Shown one piece after another: positions 36,954-45,240 of a DNA stretch of 64,000 bases (position 1 is its first letter; every line of letters starts with the position of its first letter). The DNA is from JACVRW01 sp963808545. GTDB lineage: Bacteria; Actinomycetota; Thermoleophilia; Solirubrobacterales; Thermoleophilaceae. Location: NCBI GenBank assembly GCA_963808545.1, contig CAWEGB010000008.1, forward strand, positions 744,001 to 808,000, written 5' to 3'. The position numbers and the translations under genes are program-made. The notes under the pieces were generated by a model. The model saw nothing but the letters and a program-made list of their open reading frames with translations. It was not told the DNA's origin and did not search any database.

Positions 36954-37556
36954 ATGCGTGTTCTCGCGCTGGCCGACGCTCCGCCGCGTCATCCGATCCC
37001 CGACCTGGTCGCAGCGCTCGATCCAGAGCTGATCCTGCTGCTGGGCGACCTCGAGCCCGCCTGGACCGAGGGGCTCGCGGACGTGCCGGTGACCAAGCTG
37101 GGCGTGCTCGGCAACCACGACGAGCCGGGAGCACTGACCGCCCTGGGAGTGACCGACCTCCACCTGACGCGCGCGAGCGCCGGCGGATTGAGCTTCGCGG
37201 GCTTCGGCGGCTCGCCGCGCTACCGGAAGAGCGGCGAGGGCGCGGCGCGCGCGAGCCTTCGGGCTCGTGAAGGGTCCGATCGCAACGAGTGGACCGAGGA
37301 GGAGGCCGCGGCCATGCTCGAGGACCTGCCCGGGGCCGACGTGCTGCTGGCCCACAGCCCGCCGGCGGGGGTGAACGACGAGCCCGACGACCCGGTGCAC
37401 ACGGGCTCGCCCGCCCTGCTCAGGTGGGTGCAGCGACACGAGCCCGCCGTGCTGCTGCACGGGCACACGCTGCCCCACCCCGCGCGGCGCACCACCCGCG
37501 TCGGGGCGACGCGGGTGGTGCACGTGCGCGGAGCGCTGCCGCTCGACTTGCCCTAG
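36954..37556 (+). CDS. small metallophosphoesterase, atypical first motif
   Basis: A 200-residue calcineurin-like phosphoesterase. Present: LLLGDLE (GD), LGVLGNHDEPG (GNHD), LLAHSPPAG and LLHGHTLP (GH-H). The usual N-terminal DxH appears as DAP (LALADAPPRH), so one metal-binding His seems missing. Substrate unknown. The ATG is six bases after a TAGCGT hexamer with no Shine-Dalgarno. Its last four bases overlap the convergent phosphodiesterase gene. Confidence 0.75.
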   Translation: MRVLALADAPPRHPIPDLVAALDPELILLLGDLEPAWTEGLADVPVTKLGVLGNHDEPGALTALGVTDLHLTRASAGGLSFAGFGGSPRYRKSGEGAARASLRAREGSDRNEWTEEEAAAMLEDLPGADVLLAHSPPAGVNDEPDDPVHTGSPALLRWVQRHEPAVLLHGHTLPHPARRTTRVGATRVVHVRGALPLDLP

Positions 37557-38767
37557 CCCTCCTCGTCCGGCGAGCCGTAGCGGTCGAGCCAGAACAGCTC
37601 GCGCGCGGCGAACGCCGTGTTCGGGAAGTCCGAGAACACTCCGTCGACACCCAGCTCGTAGAAGAGCAGGTACTCGTTGATCGGATTGCCCTCGTAGTCG
37701 TAGGCCAGCCGGCGCTGCTCGTTGCGGAACGTGTACGGATGCACGAGCAGGCCGCGTGCGTGAGCCCGGTCGACCAGGTCGCTGGGGGCGATCAGCCGCC
37801 GGTCGGTCTCGTTCACGAGCCCGTCGCCGTTCTCGTCGCCCACCACGCCGTCGCCGTTGATGTCCGCGGCCTCGGTGCTCTGGATGTACGGCTTCCAGGG
37901 ACCGATGCCGTCGGCGTAGCGAGCCACCTCACGCAGACCCGCGTCGGTGGTGAGGTAGCCGAACGTCCGGGCCAGCAGGTCGGGATCGCCCGAGACGGTC
38001 CAGTCGTAGGGCCGGTCGAGGGGCGCCGCGTAGGCGAGGCTGCCGTCGGGGTTCACGTCGTTCGCGTCGATCAGCTGTACCAGCCGCACCCCGGTCATCC
38101 GGTTGAGCCGCTTGAGGTTCGACTGCTCGAAGCTCTGGATGAACACCGGCGAGCGCTTGCGGTCCCAACCCGCGCGGTCCAGGGTCCGGACGAGCGGCCG
38201 CTCGAGAGCGAGCCCCAGGCCCTGGTGGAACGTCGGGTGCTTGGTCTCCGGGTAGATCCCGATGCGCCGGTCGTAGCGCTTCGAGTAGCGCTTGGCCAGG
38301 GCGATCACCTGATCCAGGGTGGGGATCCGGTAGCGCCCGTTGAAGCGCTGCGGGCGCTCGGCCAGAGGCTGAATGGCACGCAGCGTCTTGATCTCGGCGA
38401 GCGTGAAGTCGGACGCGAACCAGTCGGTCACGGGGAAGCCGTCGACCATCTTGGTCGTCCTGCGGTCGGCGAACTCGGGCCGGGTGCTCACGTCGGTGGT
38501 GCCGCCGATATTGGGCTCGTGCCGGGCGATCAGGTATCCGTCCTTGGTGGACACCAGGTCGGGCTCGATGTAGTCCGCGCCGAGCTTGATCGCCAGGGCG
38601 TAGGACGGCAGCGTGTGCTCCGGGAGATAGCCGCTGGCGCCCCGGTGGCCGATCACGAGCGGGTTGTTCTCGGCGCCGCGCGAGTCATCGGCCAGCGCCG
38701 TTGCCGGGGCCAGCGCGGCCAGCGCCGCCGCCAGTCCCAGGACCCGGGTCATCCTCTGAAATGCCAT
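37553..38767 (-). CDS. secreted glycerophosphodiester phosphodiesterase (GlpQ type)
   Basis: A 404-residue exported enzyme that hydrolyses glycerophosphodiesters. The signal peptide runs to ALADD; VIGHRGASGYLPEHTLPSY supplies the catalytic His and the HRGASG motif, and DYIEPDLVSTKDGYLIARHEP the EPD and second His. About residues 300-320 hold two DxNxDG-type calcium loops (DINGDGVVGDENGDGLVN), like a dockerin or EF-hand insert. The ATG has AAGGAG at good distance. Confidence 0.9.
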   Translation of the reverse strand: MAFQRMTRVLGLAAALAALAPATALADDSRGAENNPLVIGHRGASGYLPEHTLPSYALAIKLGADYIEPDLVSTKDGYLIARHEPNIGGTTDVSTRPEFADRRTTKMVDGFPVTDWFASDFTLAEIKTLRAIQPLAERPQRFNGRYRIPTLDQVIALAKRYSKRYDRRIGIYPETKHPTFHQGLGLALERPLVRTLDRAGWDRKRSPVFIQSFEQSNLKRLNRMTGVRLVQLIDANDVNPDGSLAYAAPLDRPYDWTVSGDPDLLARTFGYLTTDAGLREVARYADGIGPWKPYIQSTEAADINGDGVVGDENGDGLVNETDRRLIAPSDLVDRAHARGLLVHPYTFRNEQRRLAYDYEGNPINEYLLFYELGVDGVFSDFPNTAFAARELFWLDRYGSPDEEG

Positions 38768-38807
38768 CGATGCTCCTTCGGTTGGAGGGTGCGGGCGCAT
38801 CTTTTCG

Positions 38808-38826
38808 CATCCGAGGAGGTCGGATG
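38808..38826 (-). terminator. hairpin downstream of the GH6 gene
   Basis: CATCCGA (38808-38814), 5-base loop, TCGGATG (38820-38826): a perfect 7-bp stem in the gap between the GH6 gene and the phosphodiesterase gene on the same strand. There is no clear U tract. Termination is the simplest role; an operator is the alternative. Confidence 0.35.
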
Positions 38827-38849
38827 TGATGACTTTCGGTTAGAACGCC

Positions 38850-39905
38850 CTAACGCGGAATTCCGAAGGTGCTTAGCGGATAACGCTTCTTGTGGCCGAA
38901 GCGAGTTCCCTTCGGCGGCCGCAGCCAGTCCGTCGCCAGGCGCGCGTACGACAGCGCCCGCGGCAGGAACCACGCGATCGGGCGGCCCTGGCAGCTCTGC
39001 GCGTAGCCGGGACGGTTGAGCCACAGGTAGGCGTCCACCTTCGGATGGGCCGTGTCCGTGGTGGGCGGCGGGCCCAGCCCGCGCAGGCCGGGGTTGCACC
39101 AGATGGTCACGCGCCGGCCGTTGGCGCGGTAGTAGTTGACCGGCCCGCGGCCGTTCTCGGCGGTGTTGATCACGAAGTGCTTACCGCCGGTCTTCCGCGA
39201 GATCTGCAGGCCGTGCTTGATGTTCTCGGCCGTCCAGTCGTAGTGCGTCACGTTGAGCATGAACCCACGGACCTTGGCGATCCCGATCGCCCGCAACTGC
39301 TTGGCCGTGCGCCTGGCCGGCTCCCAGTCCGAGGCCCCGGCCTCCAGGTAGACGGTGGCGTTGGGGAGCTTGGCCAGCGCCTCCACGCCGTAGCGCAGCA
39401 GCCGCAGCCGGTCGTCCCGGCGGCTGCGGGCCAGGCAGTCGATCGTGCCGAGCGAGTCGGGCTCGAAGGCGATCACCACGCGCTGGTCGCCGATCACCCG
39501 CGCGAGGTCGTCGTACCAGCCGCGGGTGGCGGCGTCCTCCGCCGGCCCTCCGCCGTCGTAGCTCGGCGAGCACTGCGTGGCCTGGGCGCGCAGGACGGTG
39601 AGCACCGGCACGGCGCCGTCGGCCCTGGCCGCATCGAGGATCCGGTTGACCTTGACCGCGAAGTTCGGGCGCGTGAAGCGGCCCAGCCAGAGTGCTCGGG
39701 GCTCGCGGGCGATCCTCCAGATCAGGTCGGCCTTCTTGGTCTCGCCGGTCCGCTGGAAGCGCTGCCACTGCAACCAGGCCGGCGACTCGCGGTCGACGAA
39801 GAGCTCGGCGCCCTCGAGCGGATTCACCGACGTGCCGCCCTGGGCGGCGGCCGGCAGGGCGCAGAGCACGGCGGCGAGTACCAGCAGACTGACGATCTTC
39901 GACAT
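38850..39905 (-). CDS. secreted GH6-family (cellobiohydrolase/endoglucanase-like) protein
   Basis: A 351-residue exported protein with a signal peptide ending near AAAQGG. The fold blocks of glycoside hydrolase family 6 are visible: VPVLTVLRAQ, VVIAFEPDSLG (with the general-acid Asp), VTIWCNPGLRGLG and AYLWLNRPGYAQSC. The Asp of the usual RDC motif is replaced (TQC), and the Asp of the usual KPGGExDG motif is also absent. A beta-glucan is the likely ligand, but activity is uncertain. Confidence 0.8.
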   Translation of the reverse strand: MSKIVSLLVLAAVLCALPAAAQGGTSVNPLEGAELFVDRESPAWLQWQRFQRTGETKKADLIWRIAREPRALWLGRFTRPNFAVKVNRILDAARADGAVPVLTVLRAQATQCSPSYDGGGPAEDAATRGWYDDLARVIGDQRVVIAFEPDSLGTIDCLARSRRDDRLRLLRYGVEALAKLPNATVYLEAGASDWEPARRTAKQLRAIGIAKVRGFMLNVTHYDWTAENIKHGLQISRKTGGKHFVINTAENGRGPVNYYRANGRRVTIWCNPGLRGLGPPPTTDTAHPKVDAYLWLNRPGYAQSCQGRPIAWFLPRALSYARLATDWLRPPKGTRFGHKKRYPLSTFGIPR

Positions 39906-39919
39906 GGGAGAGGCCTGGA

Positions 39920-39943
39920 GTCCGGGTGCGATCCGGACCGGAT
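39920..39943 (-). promoter_or_regulatory. CCGGA inverted-repeat cluster near the GH6 promoter
   Basis: GTCCGG (39920-39925) and CCGGAC (39933-39938) form one inverted repeat, and ATCCGG-A-CCGGAT (39931-39943) forms a perfect palindrome overlapping it. A TAGCAT hexamer on the minus strand (39942-39947) could be the -10. Together this looks like a regulator site; no -35 is clear. Confidence 0.35.
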
Positions 39944-39976
39944 GCTAGATCACGTTTTCGATCCGTGCGCCGGTTT

Positions 39977-41491
39977 TCACGCCGCCTGCTCGAACGCCGG
40001 GCGTTCCGAGGCCAGCTGAGGAGGCCGCACATCGTCCTCGGCCTCCGCCTCCGAGCCACGGGCCCGGCCGGGCAGCAGCGCGAGGGCCAGCACGAACGCG
40101 ACCCCCACGAGCGCCGCTCCGATGCCGAAGGCCAGGTGGTAGCCACCGGTGAGCGCCTGGGCGGCCGGGTCACCGGACTCCGACAGCGTCTCGGTGCGCG
40201 TGGTGGACAACGTGGCCAGCACCGCGAGGCCGAGGGCGCCGCCCACCTGCTGGGTGGTGTTGACGAGGCCCGACGCCAGGCCGGAGTCGCTCGGCGTGGC
40301 GCCGGACATGGCGAGGGTCATCAGCGACGGGAAGGAGAGCCCCGCGCCCACTCCGAGGAGGAGCATCGAGGGCAGGATCTCGCTCACGTAGTCGGCCCCG
40401 ACCGGCGCCCGCTGGAACAGCACGAGCCCCGCCCCCACCAGCACCAGGCCGGGCAGAAGCGTGTTGCGCCCGCCGAAGCGGACGATCAGGCGAGCCGACA
40501 CGCCGAGCGACAGGATGCCGATGGCCAGCGCCACCGGCAGGAAGGCGAGGCCGACCTCCACCGCGTCGTAGCCGAGCACGCGCTGCAGGTAGAGCGCGCC
40601 CAGGAAGAACATCGCGAACAGGCCGGCCACCATCAGGGCCTGGATGAGGTTGGCCGCCGCCACCACGCGCACTCGGAAGATGCGCAGGGGCACAAGCGGC
40701 TGACTCGCCCTGGCTTCGCGCAGGACGAACCCGGCGAGCAGGGCGAGCGCCACCGCGCCCAGACCGATGGTGTGCAGCGAGCCCCAGCCGCGCTCGGCGG
40801 CCTCGACGATCGTGTAGACGCCGAGCATCAGGGAGCCGACCACGAGCGCGGCACCGGGCACGTCGGCGCCCTTGTCGAGGCCGATCCCCTCGTCGTGGTC
40901 GAGCAGCCGCGATGCCAGCACCGCGGTGCCGATGCCGATCGGCAGGTTCACGAAGAAGATCCAGTGCCAGTTGATCGCCTCCGTGAGCGCCCCGCCGGCC
41001 AACAGCCCGATCGAGGCGCCCGCGGAGGCCACGAAGCTGTACACCCCGATCGCCCGCGCCTGGTCGGCGGGCTTGGGGAACATCGTCACGATCATGCCGA
41101 GGATCACTGCGGAGGCCATCGCCCCGCCGAGACCCTGGACGAAACGGGCCGCGATCAGGACTTCTTGGCTCTGGGCGACGCCGCACAGCAGCGAGGCCAC
41201 GGTGAAGACCGCGAGGCCGGCCATGAAGACGCGCTTGCGGCCGATCAGGTCGCCGAGCCGTCCCGCGAGCAGCAGCAGGCCCCCGAAGGCGATCAGATAG
41301 GCGTTGACCACCCAGGCCAGGCTCGACTGCGAGAAGCCCAGGTCCGACTGGATCGAGGGCAGGGCGACGTTCACGATCGTCTGGTCGAGGATGATCATCA
41401 GGAAGCCCGTGCAGAGCACGAGCAGCGCGATCCAGCGCTCTCGCTCTCCCGGGGCTTGGGCCTGTGGGGAGGGCCCGGCTATGGCGTTCAT
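39977..41491 (-). CDS. DHA2 (EmrB/QacA) family MFS drug exporter
   Basis: A 504-residue membrane protein with 14 hydrophobic helices. Diagnostic of proton-driven DHA2 exporters: MIILDQTIVNVALPSIQ at helix 1, WVVNAYLIAFGGLLLLAGRL-type helix 2, GDLIGRKRVF (motif A) and RFVQGLGGAMASAVIL (motif C region). The gene is adjacent to a MarR regulator and behind a palindrome, so it is likely drug- or phenolic-inducible. Confidence 0.92.
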   Translation of the reverse strand: MNAIAGPSPQAQAPGERERWIALLVLCTGFLMIILDQTIVNVALPSIQSDLGFSQSSLAWVVNAYLIAFGGLLLLAGRLGDLIGRKRVFMAGLAVFTVASLLCGVAQSQEVLIAARFVQGLGGAMASAVILGMIVTMFPKPADQARAIGVYSFVASAGASIGLLAGGALTEAINWHWIFFVNLPIGIGTAVLASRLLDHDEGIGLDKGADVPGAALVVGSLMLGVYTIVEAAERGWGSLHTIGLGAVALALLAGFVLREARASQPLVPLRIFRVRVVAAANLIQALMVAGLFAMFFLGALYLQRVLGYDAVEVGLAFLPVALAIGILSLGVSARLIVRFGGRNTLLPGLVLVGAGLVLFQRAPVGADYVSEILPSMLLLGVGAGLSFPSLMTLAMSGATPSDSGLASGLVNTTQQVGGALGLAVLATLSTTRTETLSESGDPAAQALTGGYHLAFGIGAALVGVAFVLALALLPGRARGSEAEAEDDVRPPQLASERPAFEQAA

Positions 41492-41542
41492 GACTCTCGC
41501 TTCGGTCGGCTGCGGGGAAGGCCCGACCGTAGCAGATCGTCT

Positions 41543-41563
41543 CGTACAAGATTGGTTTGTGCG
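41543..41563. promoter_or_regulatory. candidate MarR operator upstream of the exporter
   Basis: CGTACAA (41543-41549), a 7-base spacer and TTGTGCG (41557-41563) form an inverted repeat with six of seven positions matching, in the 75-base gap before the exporter start. MarR proteins bind such short palindromes. It lies just after the end of the MarR gene. Confidence 0.4.
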
Positions 41564-41566
41564 GAA

Positions 41567-42079
41567 CTACATCCGCGGAGCTCGCCGGCGCACCGGCTGC
41601 GCGCAGTCGACCGCCTCGGACAGTCGTCCGCCCACCAACCGGGAGAGCGAGTCCATGAAGACCTCGCGGTCCTGAGGATCGAGTGAGCTCAGAACGTCCT
41701 CCCGTACCCGGGCGGCGATCCGCTCACCCTCCCGGAGGCTGGCCTTGCCGGCCTTTGTCACCTCGATGATCCTCGCCCGCCGGTCGTGCTCGGCCGGGAC
41801 CCGCCGGGCGAGGCCGGCCGCCTCGAGCTCGTCCACGGTCACCACCATGGTCGTCTTGTCGAGGCCGACGATGTCCGCGAGCTCCGTCTGGGTGCGTCCG
41901 GCGCCGAGCGCCGCCGAGAGGACCGCGTGTCCGCGCGGGGACACCCCCACGCCCTCCAGGGCGCGTGAGATCTCGGTGGTCAGCGTGTAGCTCGCTCGCG
42001 AGAGCAGCCAGCACAGGTTGTCCTGGAGCGCTTCACACGGTGCGGCTGACGCGTCCGCAGCTTCCCTCGTGGCAGACAC
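41567..42079 (-). CDS. MarR family transcriptional regulator
   Basis: A 170-residue winged-helix regulator. The DNA-binding part is TQTELADIVGLDKTTMVVTV with the wing DELEAAGLARRVPAEHDRRA-type segment (wing tip EHDRRARIIEVT). It starts at GTG 42077-42079 with GGAG just upstream; the frame upstream is not conserved. It precedes the MFS exporter on the same strand and probably represses it through the palindrome between them. Confidence 0.9.
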   Translation of the reverse strand: MSATREAADASAAPCEALQDNLCWLLSRASYTLTTEISRALEGVGVSPRGHAVLSAALGAGRTQTELADIVGLDKTTMVVTVDELEAAGLARRVPAEHDRRARIIEVTKAGKASLREGERIAARVREDVLSSLDPQDREVFMDSLSRLVGGRLSEAVDCAQPVRRRAPRM

Positions 42080-42162
42080 GCTCCGGATTCTAGCGGGATA
42101 GTTGCGAAGCGAAACGTTCTCGAACGGAACCTTCAGGCCCCTCCGCGCGCGATCAGGGCTCG

Positions 42163-43302
42163 CTAGTTGGGAGTCAGCCGCAGGATCCTGTCCGTCCCGC
42201 CGCCGTTGTCGGTGGTCACGTAGAGGTTGCCGTCGGGGCCCTGCGTGACCGAGCGCAGGCGGCCCTGGTTGCCGAGCGCCGCCCCCTCGTCGGTCACCTG
42301 GCCCCAGGCGTTTACGTCCGCCACCCACAGAGCGCGCGTCTTGAGGAGGGCGACCACCAGCTTGCCGTTCCACGAGCCCCACTGCGAGCCGCTGACGAAG
42401 GTGGCGCCCGAGGGGGCCACCGTCGGCGACCCGGACGACTTGCCAGCCGGGATCGCGGACGGGAACCTGGTCCGGTCGGTCATGGGGACGGACTGGTTGT
42501 AGCCGGGCACCGGATCCCAGCCGAAGTTGCCCGGGAGGAGGCGATTCAGCTCGTCGTCGGTGTTCGGTCCATGCTCGGTGGTGACCCCCAATCCGTCGGA
42601 GGCGCGGAAGGCCATTCCCTGGATGTTGCGGTGACCGTAGTTGTAGATGCGCGAGTCGAACGGCGCGCCCAGGTTGCCGGGAGCGCCCGCGCCGGTGCGC
42701 GTGACCCTCAGCACCTTGCCGCCGAGCGAGCTTCGCGACTGAGGCGTGGTGCCGGTGGCGGCGTCGCCCGTGCCCACCCAGAGGTAGCCGTCGGGTCCGA
42801 AGCGCAGCCGGCAACCGGAATGGATGCCACTGGCGGTGTTGAGCGGGAGGCCCGTGACGATGTCCGCGCGCGCCGACATGGCGGTGAAGGTCGCGTTGAC
42901 CGTCCAGCGCACCACCCGATTGTCGGGCACCGGCCCGGCCCTCGAGCTGTGGCACGTGTAGACGTAGCGGTTGGCCGAGAACTGCGGGTCCACCGCAAGG
43001 CCGAGCATGCCGGACTCACCCACCACGACGATGTCGCCCGGAACGTGGAGTACCCGCTTCTGCCCTCCCACCCAGGCGTTGATCCTGCCGGGGCGCTCCG
43101 TGAACACCATCGTCCCCCCTGCCCAGCCCACGTCCCACGGGCGATCGACGTTCGGGACGACGGTGGTGACGGTGAAGGGCGGCGCGACGACGCAGCCCGC
43201 GAGCGTTGCGGCGCAGCCGGCAAGGATTAGCCCGAGAAGGGTCAGGCGCGATAGCACCGGCGGCACGTTAGCGCGGACCTCCCTGGCGCGGCGTGTGGCC
43301 AT
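42163..43302 (-). CDS. PQQ-dependent sugar dehydrogenase-like (GSDH) lipoprotein
   Basis: A 379-residue six-bladed propeller of the soluble glucose/sorbosone dehydrogenase family. RPWDVGWAGGTMVFTERPG opens the first blade, IHSGCRLRFGPDGYLWVGTGD carries the catalytic-His and PQQ region, and NYGHRNIQGM is the second signature. A lipobox is present (ATLAGC near residue 37). The start could be ATG 43302 or the GTG at 43255-43257, which gives a tighter signal peptide. The substrate is unknown; PQQ genes are not in the window. Confidence 0.82.
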   Translation of the reverse strand: MATRRAREVRANVPPVLSRLTLLGLILAGCAATLAGCVVAPPFTVTTVVPNVDRPWDVGWAGGTMVFTERPGRINAWVGGQKRVLHVPGDIVVVGESGMLGLAVDPQFSANRYVYTCHSSRAGPVPDNRVVRWTVNATFTAMSARADIVTGLPLNTASGIHSGCRLRFGPDGYLWVGTGDAATGTTPQSRSSLGGKVLRVTRTGAGAPGNLGAPFDSRIYNYGHRNIQGMAFRASDGLGVTTEHGPNTDDELNRLLPGNFGWDPVPGYNQSVPMTDRTRFPSAIPAGKSSGSPTVAPSGATFVSGSQWGSWNGKLVVALLKTRALWVADVNAWGQVTDEGAALGNQGRLRSVTQGPDGNLYVTTDNGGGTDRILRLTPN

Positions 43303-43327
43303 TGCCCGCCCATGAGATTCGCGCCCC

Positions 43328-43711
43328 GTGCGGATCGATCACGTAGTCGTCGCCACGACTGACCTCGACGCGGCTGCGGCCCGGCTGGAGGACGAGCACG
43401 GACTACGCGCCTGCGGAGGCGGGCGCCACGAGGGTCTCGGCACCCACAACCGGATCGTCCCGCTCGGTGCCGGCTATTTGGAGATCCTGGCGGTTGCCAG
43501 GGACTCAGCGCCCGGCTCACCGGTGTCCTGGAGGCGCTGGCCACCCGTTCCTGCCGTTCTTACTCTCGCGTGACCCGGGAATCGAGGATCCCGCCGCCTG
43601 CGGGCGGTGCCGGCGGCATCGAATGCGATCGAGGTGGCCGGCGATCCTGACCGGCTCGACACCGCTAGACGCATCGCGTCACGCGGACCATCGACCGCTC
43701 GCAGCCGCTAG
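43328..43711 (+). pseudogene. broken VOC/glyoxalase-like gene
   Basis: From GTG 43328 the frame reads RIDHVVVATTDLDAAAARLE and NRIVPLGAGYLEILAV, a glyoxalase-3-like N-terminus. It then loses homology and stops at 43573. The family C-terminal half is still visible in other frames: FLPFLLSRDPGIEDPAA, then GGAGGIEC, then IEVAGDPDRLDT up to a stop at 43709-43711. At least three indels are needed to rejoin it, so it is a pseudogene rather than a single sequencing slip. Confidence 0.7.
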
Positions 43712-43974
43712 CTGCCGTTCCGGTCGCGGTGCTTGCAGCCCGGCCAGCAGCAGGGCCGGCGCTGGCCTTCCTCGAGCTCCTCCTGGGTCCGGCGAATGCG
43801 GCGTTCTCGGGTCTTCTCCTGCTTGGCGTCCACGACCCAGCAGATGAACTCGTTGCGCGCCAAGGGCGTGATGTCCTTCCAGGCATCGAGGGCCGTGGTG
43901 TTGGCGATCAACGCCTTGCGCAGATCTGCGGGCAGCTTGTGCACCACCCCACCGGGAACTCGCTGGCTGCTCAC
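43708..43974 (-). CDS. YdeI/OmdA-like protein
   Basis: An 88-residue protein. VVHKLPADLRKALIANTTAL, then ARNEFICWVVDAKQEKTRERR, is the YdeI/OmpD-associated (OmdA) C-terminal block, followed by a basic tail with a Cys pair (PCCWPGC). Start at GTG 43972-43974. It follows the aminotransferase gene by 13 bases. Role unknown; relatives are linked to stress or bacteriocin resistance. Confidence 0.7.
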   Translation of the reverse strand: MSSQRVPGGVVHKLPADLRKALIANTTALDAWKDITPLARNEFICWVVDAKQEKTRERRIRRTQEELEEGQRRPCCWPGCKHRDRNGS

Positions 43975-43987
43975 GGGGCCACGGTAC

Positions 43988-45136
43988 TCAGGTCGTGGCC
44001 ACCGCGTCCAGCGCCGTGAACAGCCGTTCCACGTCCTCATCGGAGACATGCAGGTGCGGGGAGATCCGCAGCGAGCCACTCCGGACGGCGGCATGGCAGC
44101 CGGTCTGCGCGAGCTCCGGGAGGATCCGCTCGCGGGCGTCGGGCGGCAGTGCGACGCCGAGCATGTGTGGGCCGCGCTGATCGGCGGGCAGCGGGCCGAG
44201 GCCGAGTAGATCGGCGCGATCGGCGATCCTCCCGGTGTAGGTGGCGAGAGTGGCTGCCACCCGCGGGACCTGCCAGTCCGTCAGTTGCTGCAGCGCCGCG
44301 ATGGCCATCGGCACGAGCTCGAACTGAGTTCGCTGCCCCACGTCGAAGCGCCGCGCGCCAGGCTGGTACTCGTCGCGGTAGTCGACGAGCCGCGCGAAAT
44401 CCTCCGAGCCGGCCCGCAGGATCCAGTTCTCCTCGATCGGCTCGCCGTCACGGTGCTCGTCGGCGACCCAGAGGTAGGCGACACCGAACGGGCCGAGCAG
44501 CCACTTGTAGCCGACGGTGACGACGAAGTCGGGACGGAGCGCCGTCACGTCGAGCGGCATCGCCCCGATCGACTGGCTGCCGTCGATGACAAGGCGCGCG
44601 CCGAGTTCGTGGGCACGAGCAGCGACCGCCTCGAGATCGACGAGGGCGCCATCGGTCCAGTGCACGTTGGGAACGCTGACGATCGCCACGCTGTCGTCGA
44701 GCGCGGCCAGGACGGCGTCGGTCCAGCTCTGGCCGTGCTCACGCTCGACCGTGAGGATCTCCGCGCCGGTCGTGCGACACGCCGACCGCCATGCATAGAT
44801 GCCCGAGGGGTACTCCTCGGCCAGGACGAGGACCCGCTGGCCGGGCTCGAGCGGCAGGTTGCGGGCCGCGACCGCAAACCCGTAGCTCGTCGCCGGGATG
44901 ATCGCTACGCCCTCGCTGTCGCCTCCGACAATTCCTCCGAAGAGAGCCCGAAGTCGCTCAACGTCCGTGAACCAATCCTCGGCGCCTATCGACCACGGCC
45001 TGCCCCGACGATCCAGCCCCGCCTCGCCGGCCGCCCGCACGGCGTGCAGGTGCGGGGCCAGGTTGGCGGTGTTGAAGTACGCAACCTCATCGGGGACGTC
45101 GTACACGCTGCGCTGCGGGCCGAGAGTGGCGGTCAC
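43988..45136 (-). CDS. class V aminotransferase-fold PLP enzyme
   Basis: A 382-residue PLP enzyme of the cysteine desulfurase/isopenicillin-epimerase-like group. VVGGDSEGVAIIPATSYGFA is the phosphate-cup region, ARLVIDGSQSIGAMPLDV carries the PLP Asp and nearby Gln, and the PLP Lys is in VTVGYKWLLGPFG. No Cys in the desulfurase position is evident near the C-terminus, so a lyase or epimerase function is as likely. Substrate unknown. Confidence 0.82.
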   Translation of the reverse strand: MTATLGPQRSVYDVPDEVAYFNTANLAPHLHAVRAAGEAGLDRRGRPWSIGAEDWFTDVERLRALFGGIVGGDSEGVAIIPATSYGFAVAARNLPLEPGQRVLVLAEEYPSGIYAWRSACRTTGAEILTVEREHGQSWTDAVLAALDDSVAIVSVPNVHWTDGALVDLEAVAARAHELGARLVIDGSQSIGAMPLDVTALRPDFVVTVGYKWLLGPFGVAYLWVADEHRDGEPIEENWILRAGSEDFARLVDYRDEYQPGARRFDVGQRTQFELVPMAIAALQQLTDWQVPRVAATLATYTGRIADRADLLGLGPLPADQRGPHMLGVALPPDARERILPELAQTGCHAAVRSGSLRISPHLHVSDEDVERLFTALDAVATT

Positions 45137-45240
45137 GCAGCCAATCCTGCCCGGTGAGCAGGCCCTCGTACATGGGCAAGCGAAGGTGCGACCGCCCTAT
45201 CGGCTTCGAAAGCGAAGGCCCACGCCACGTTTGACGGTAG

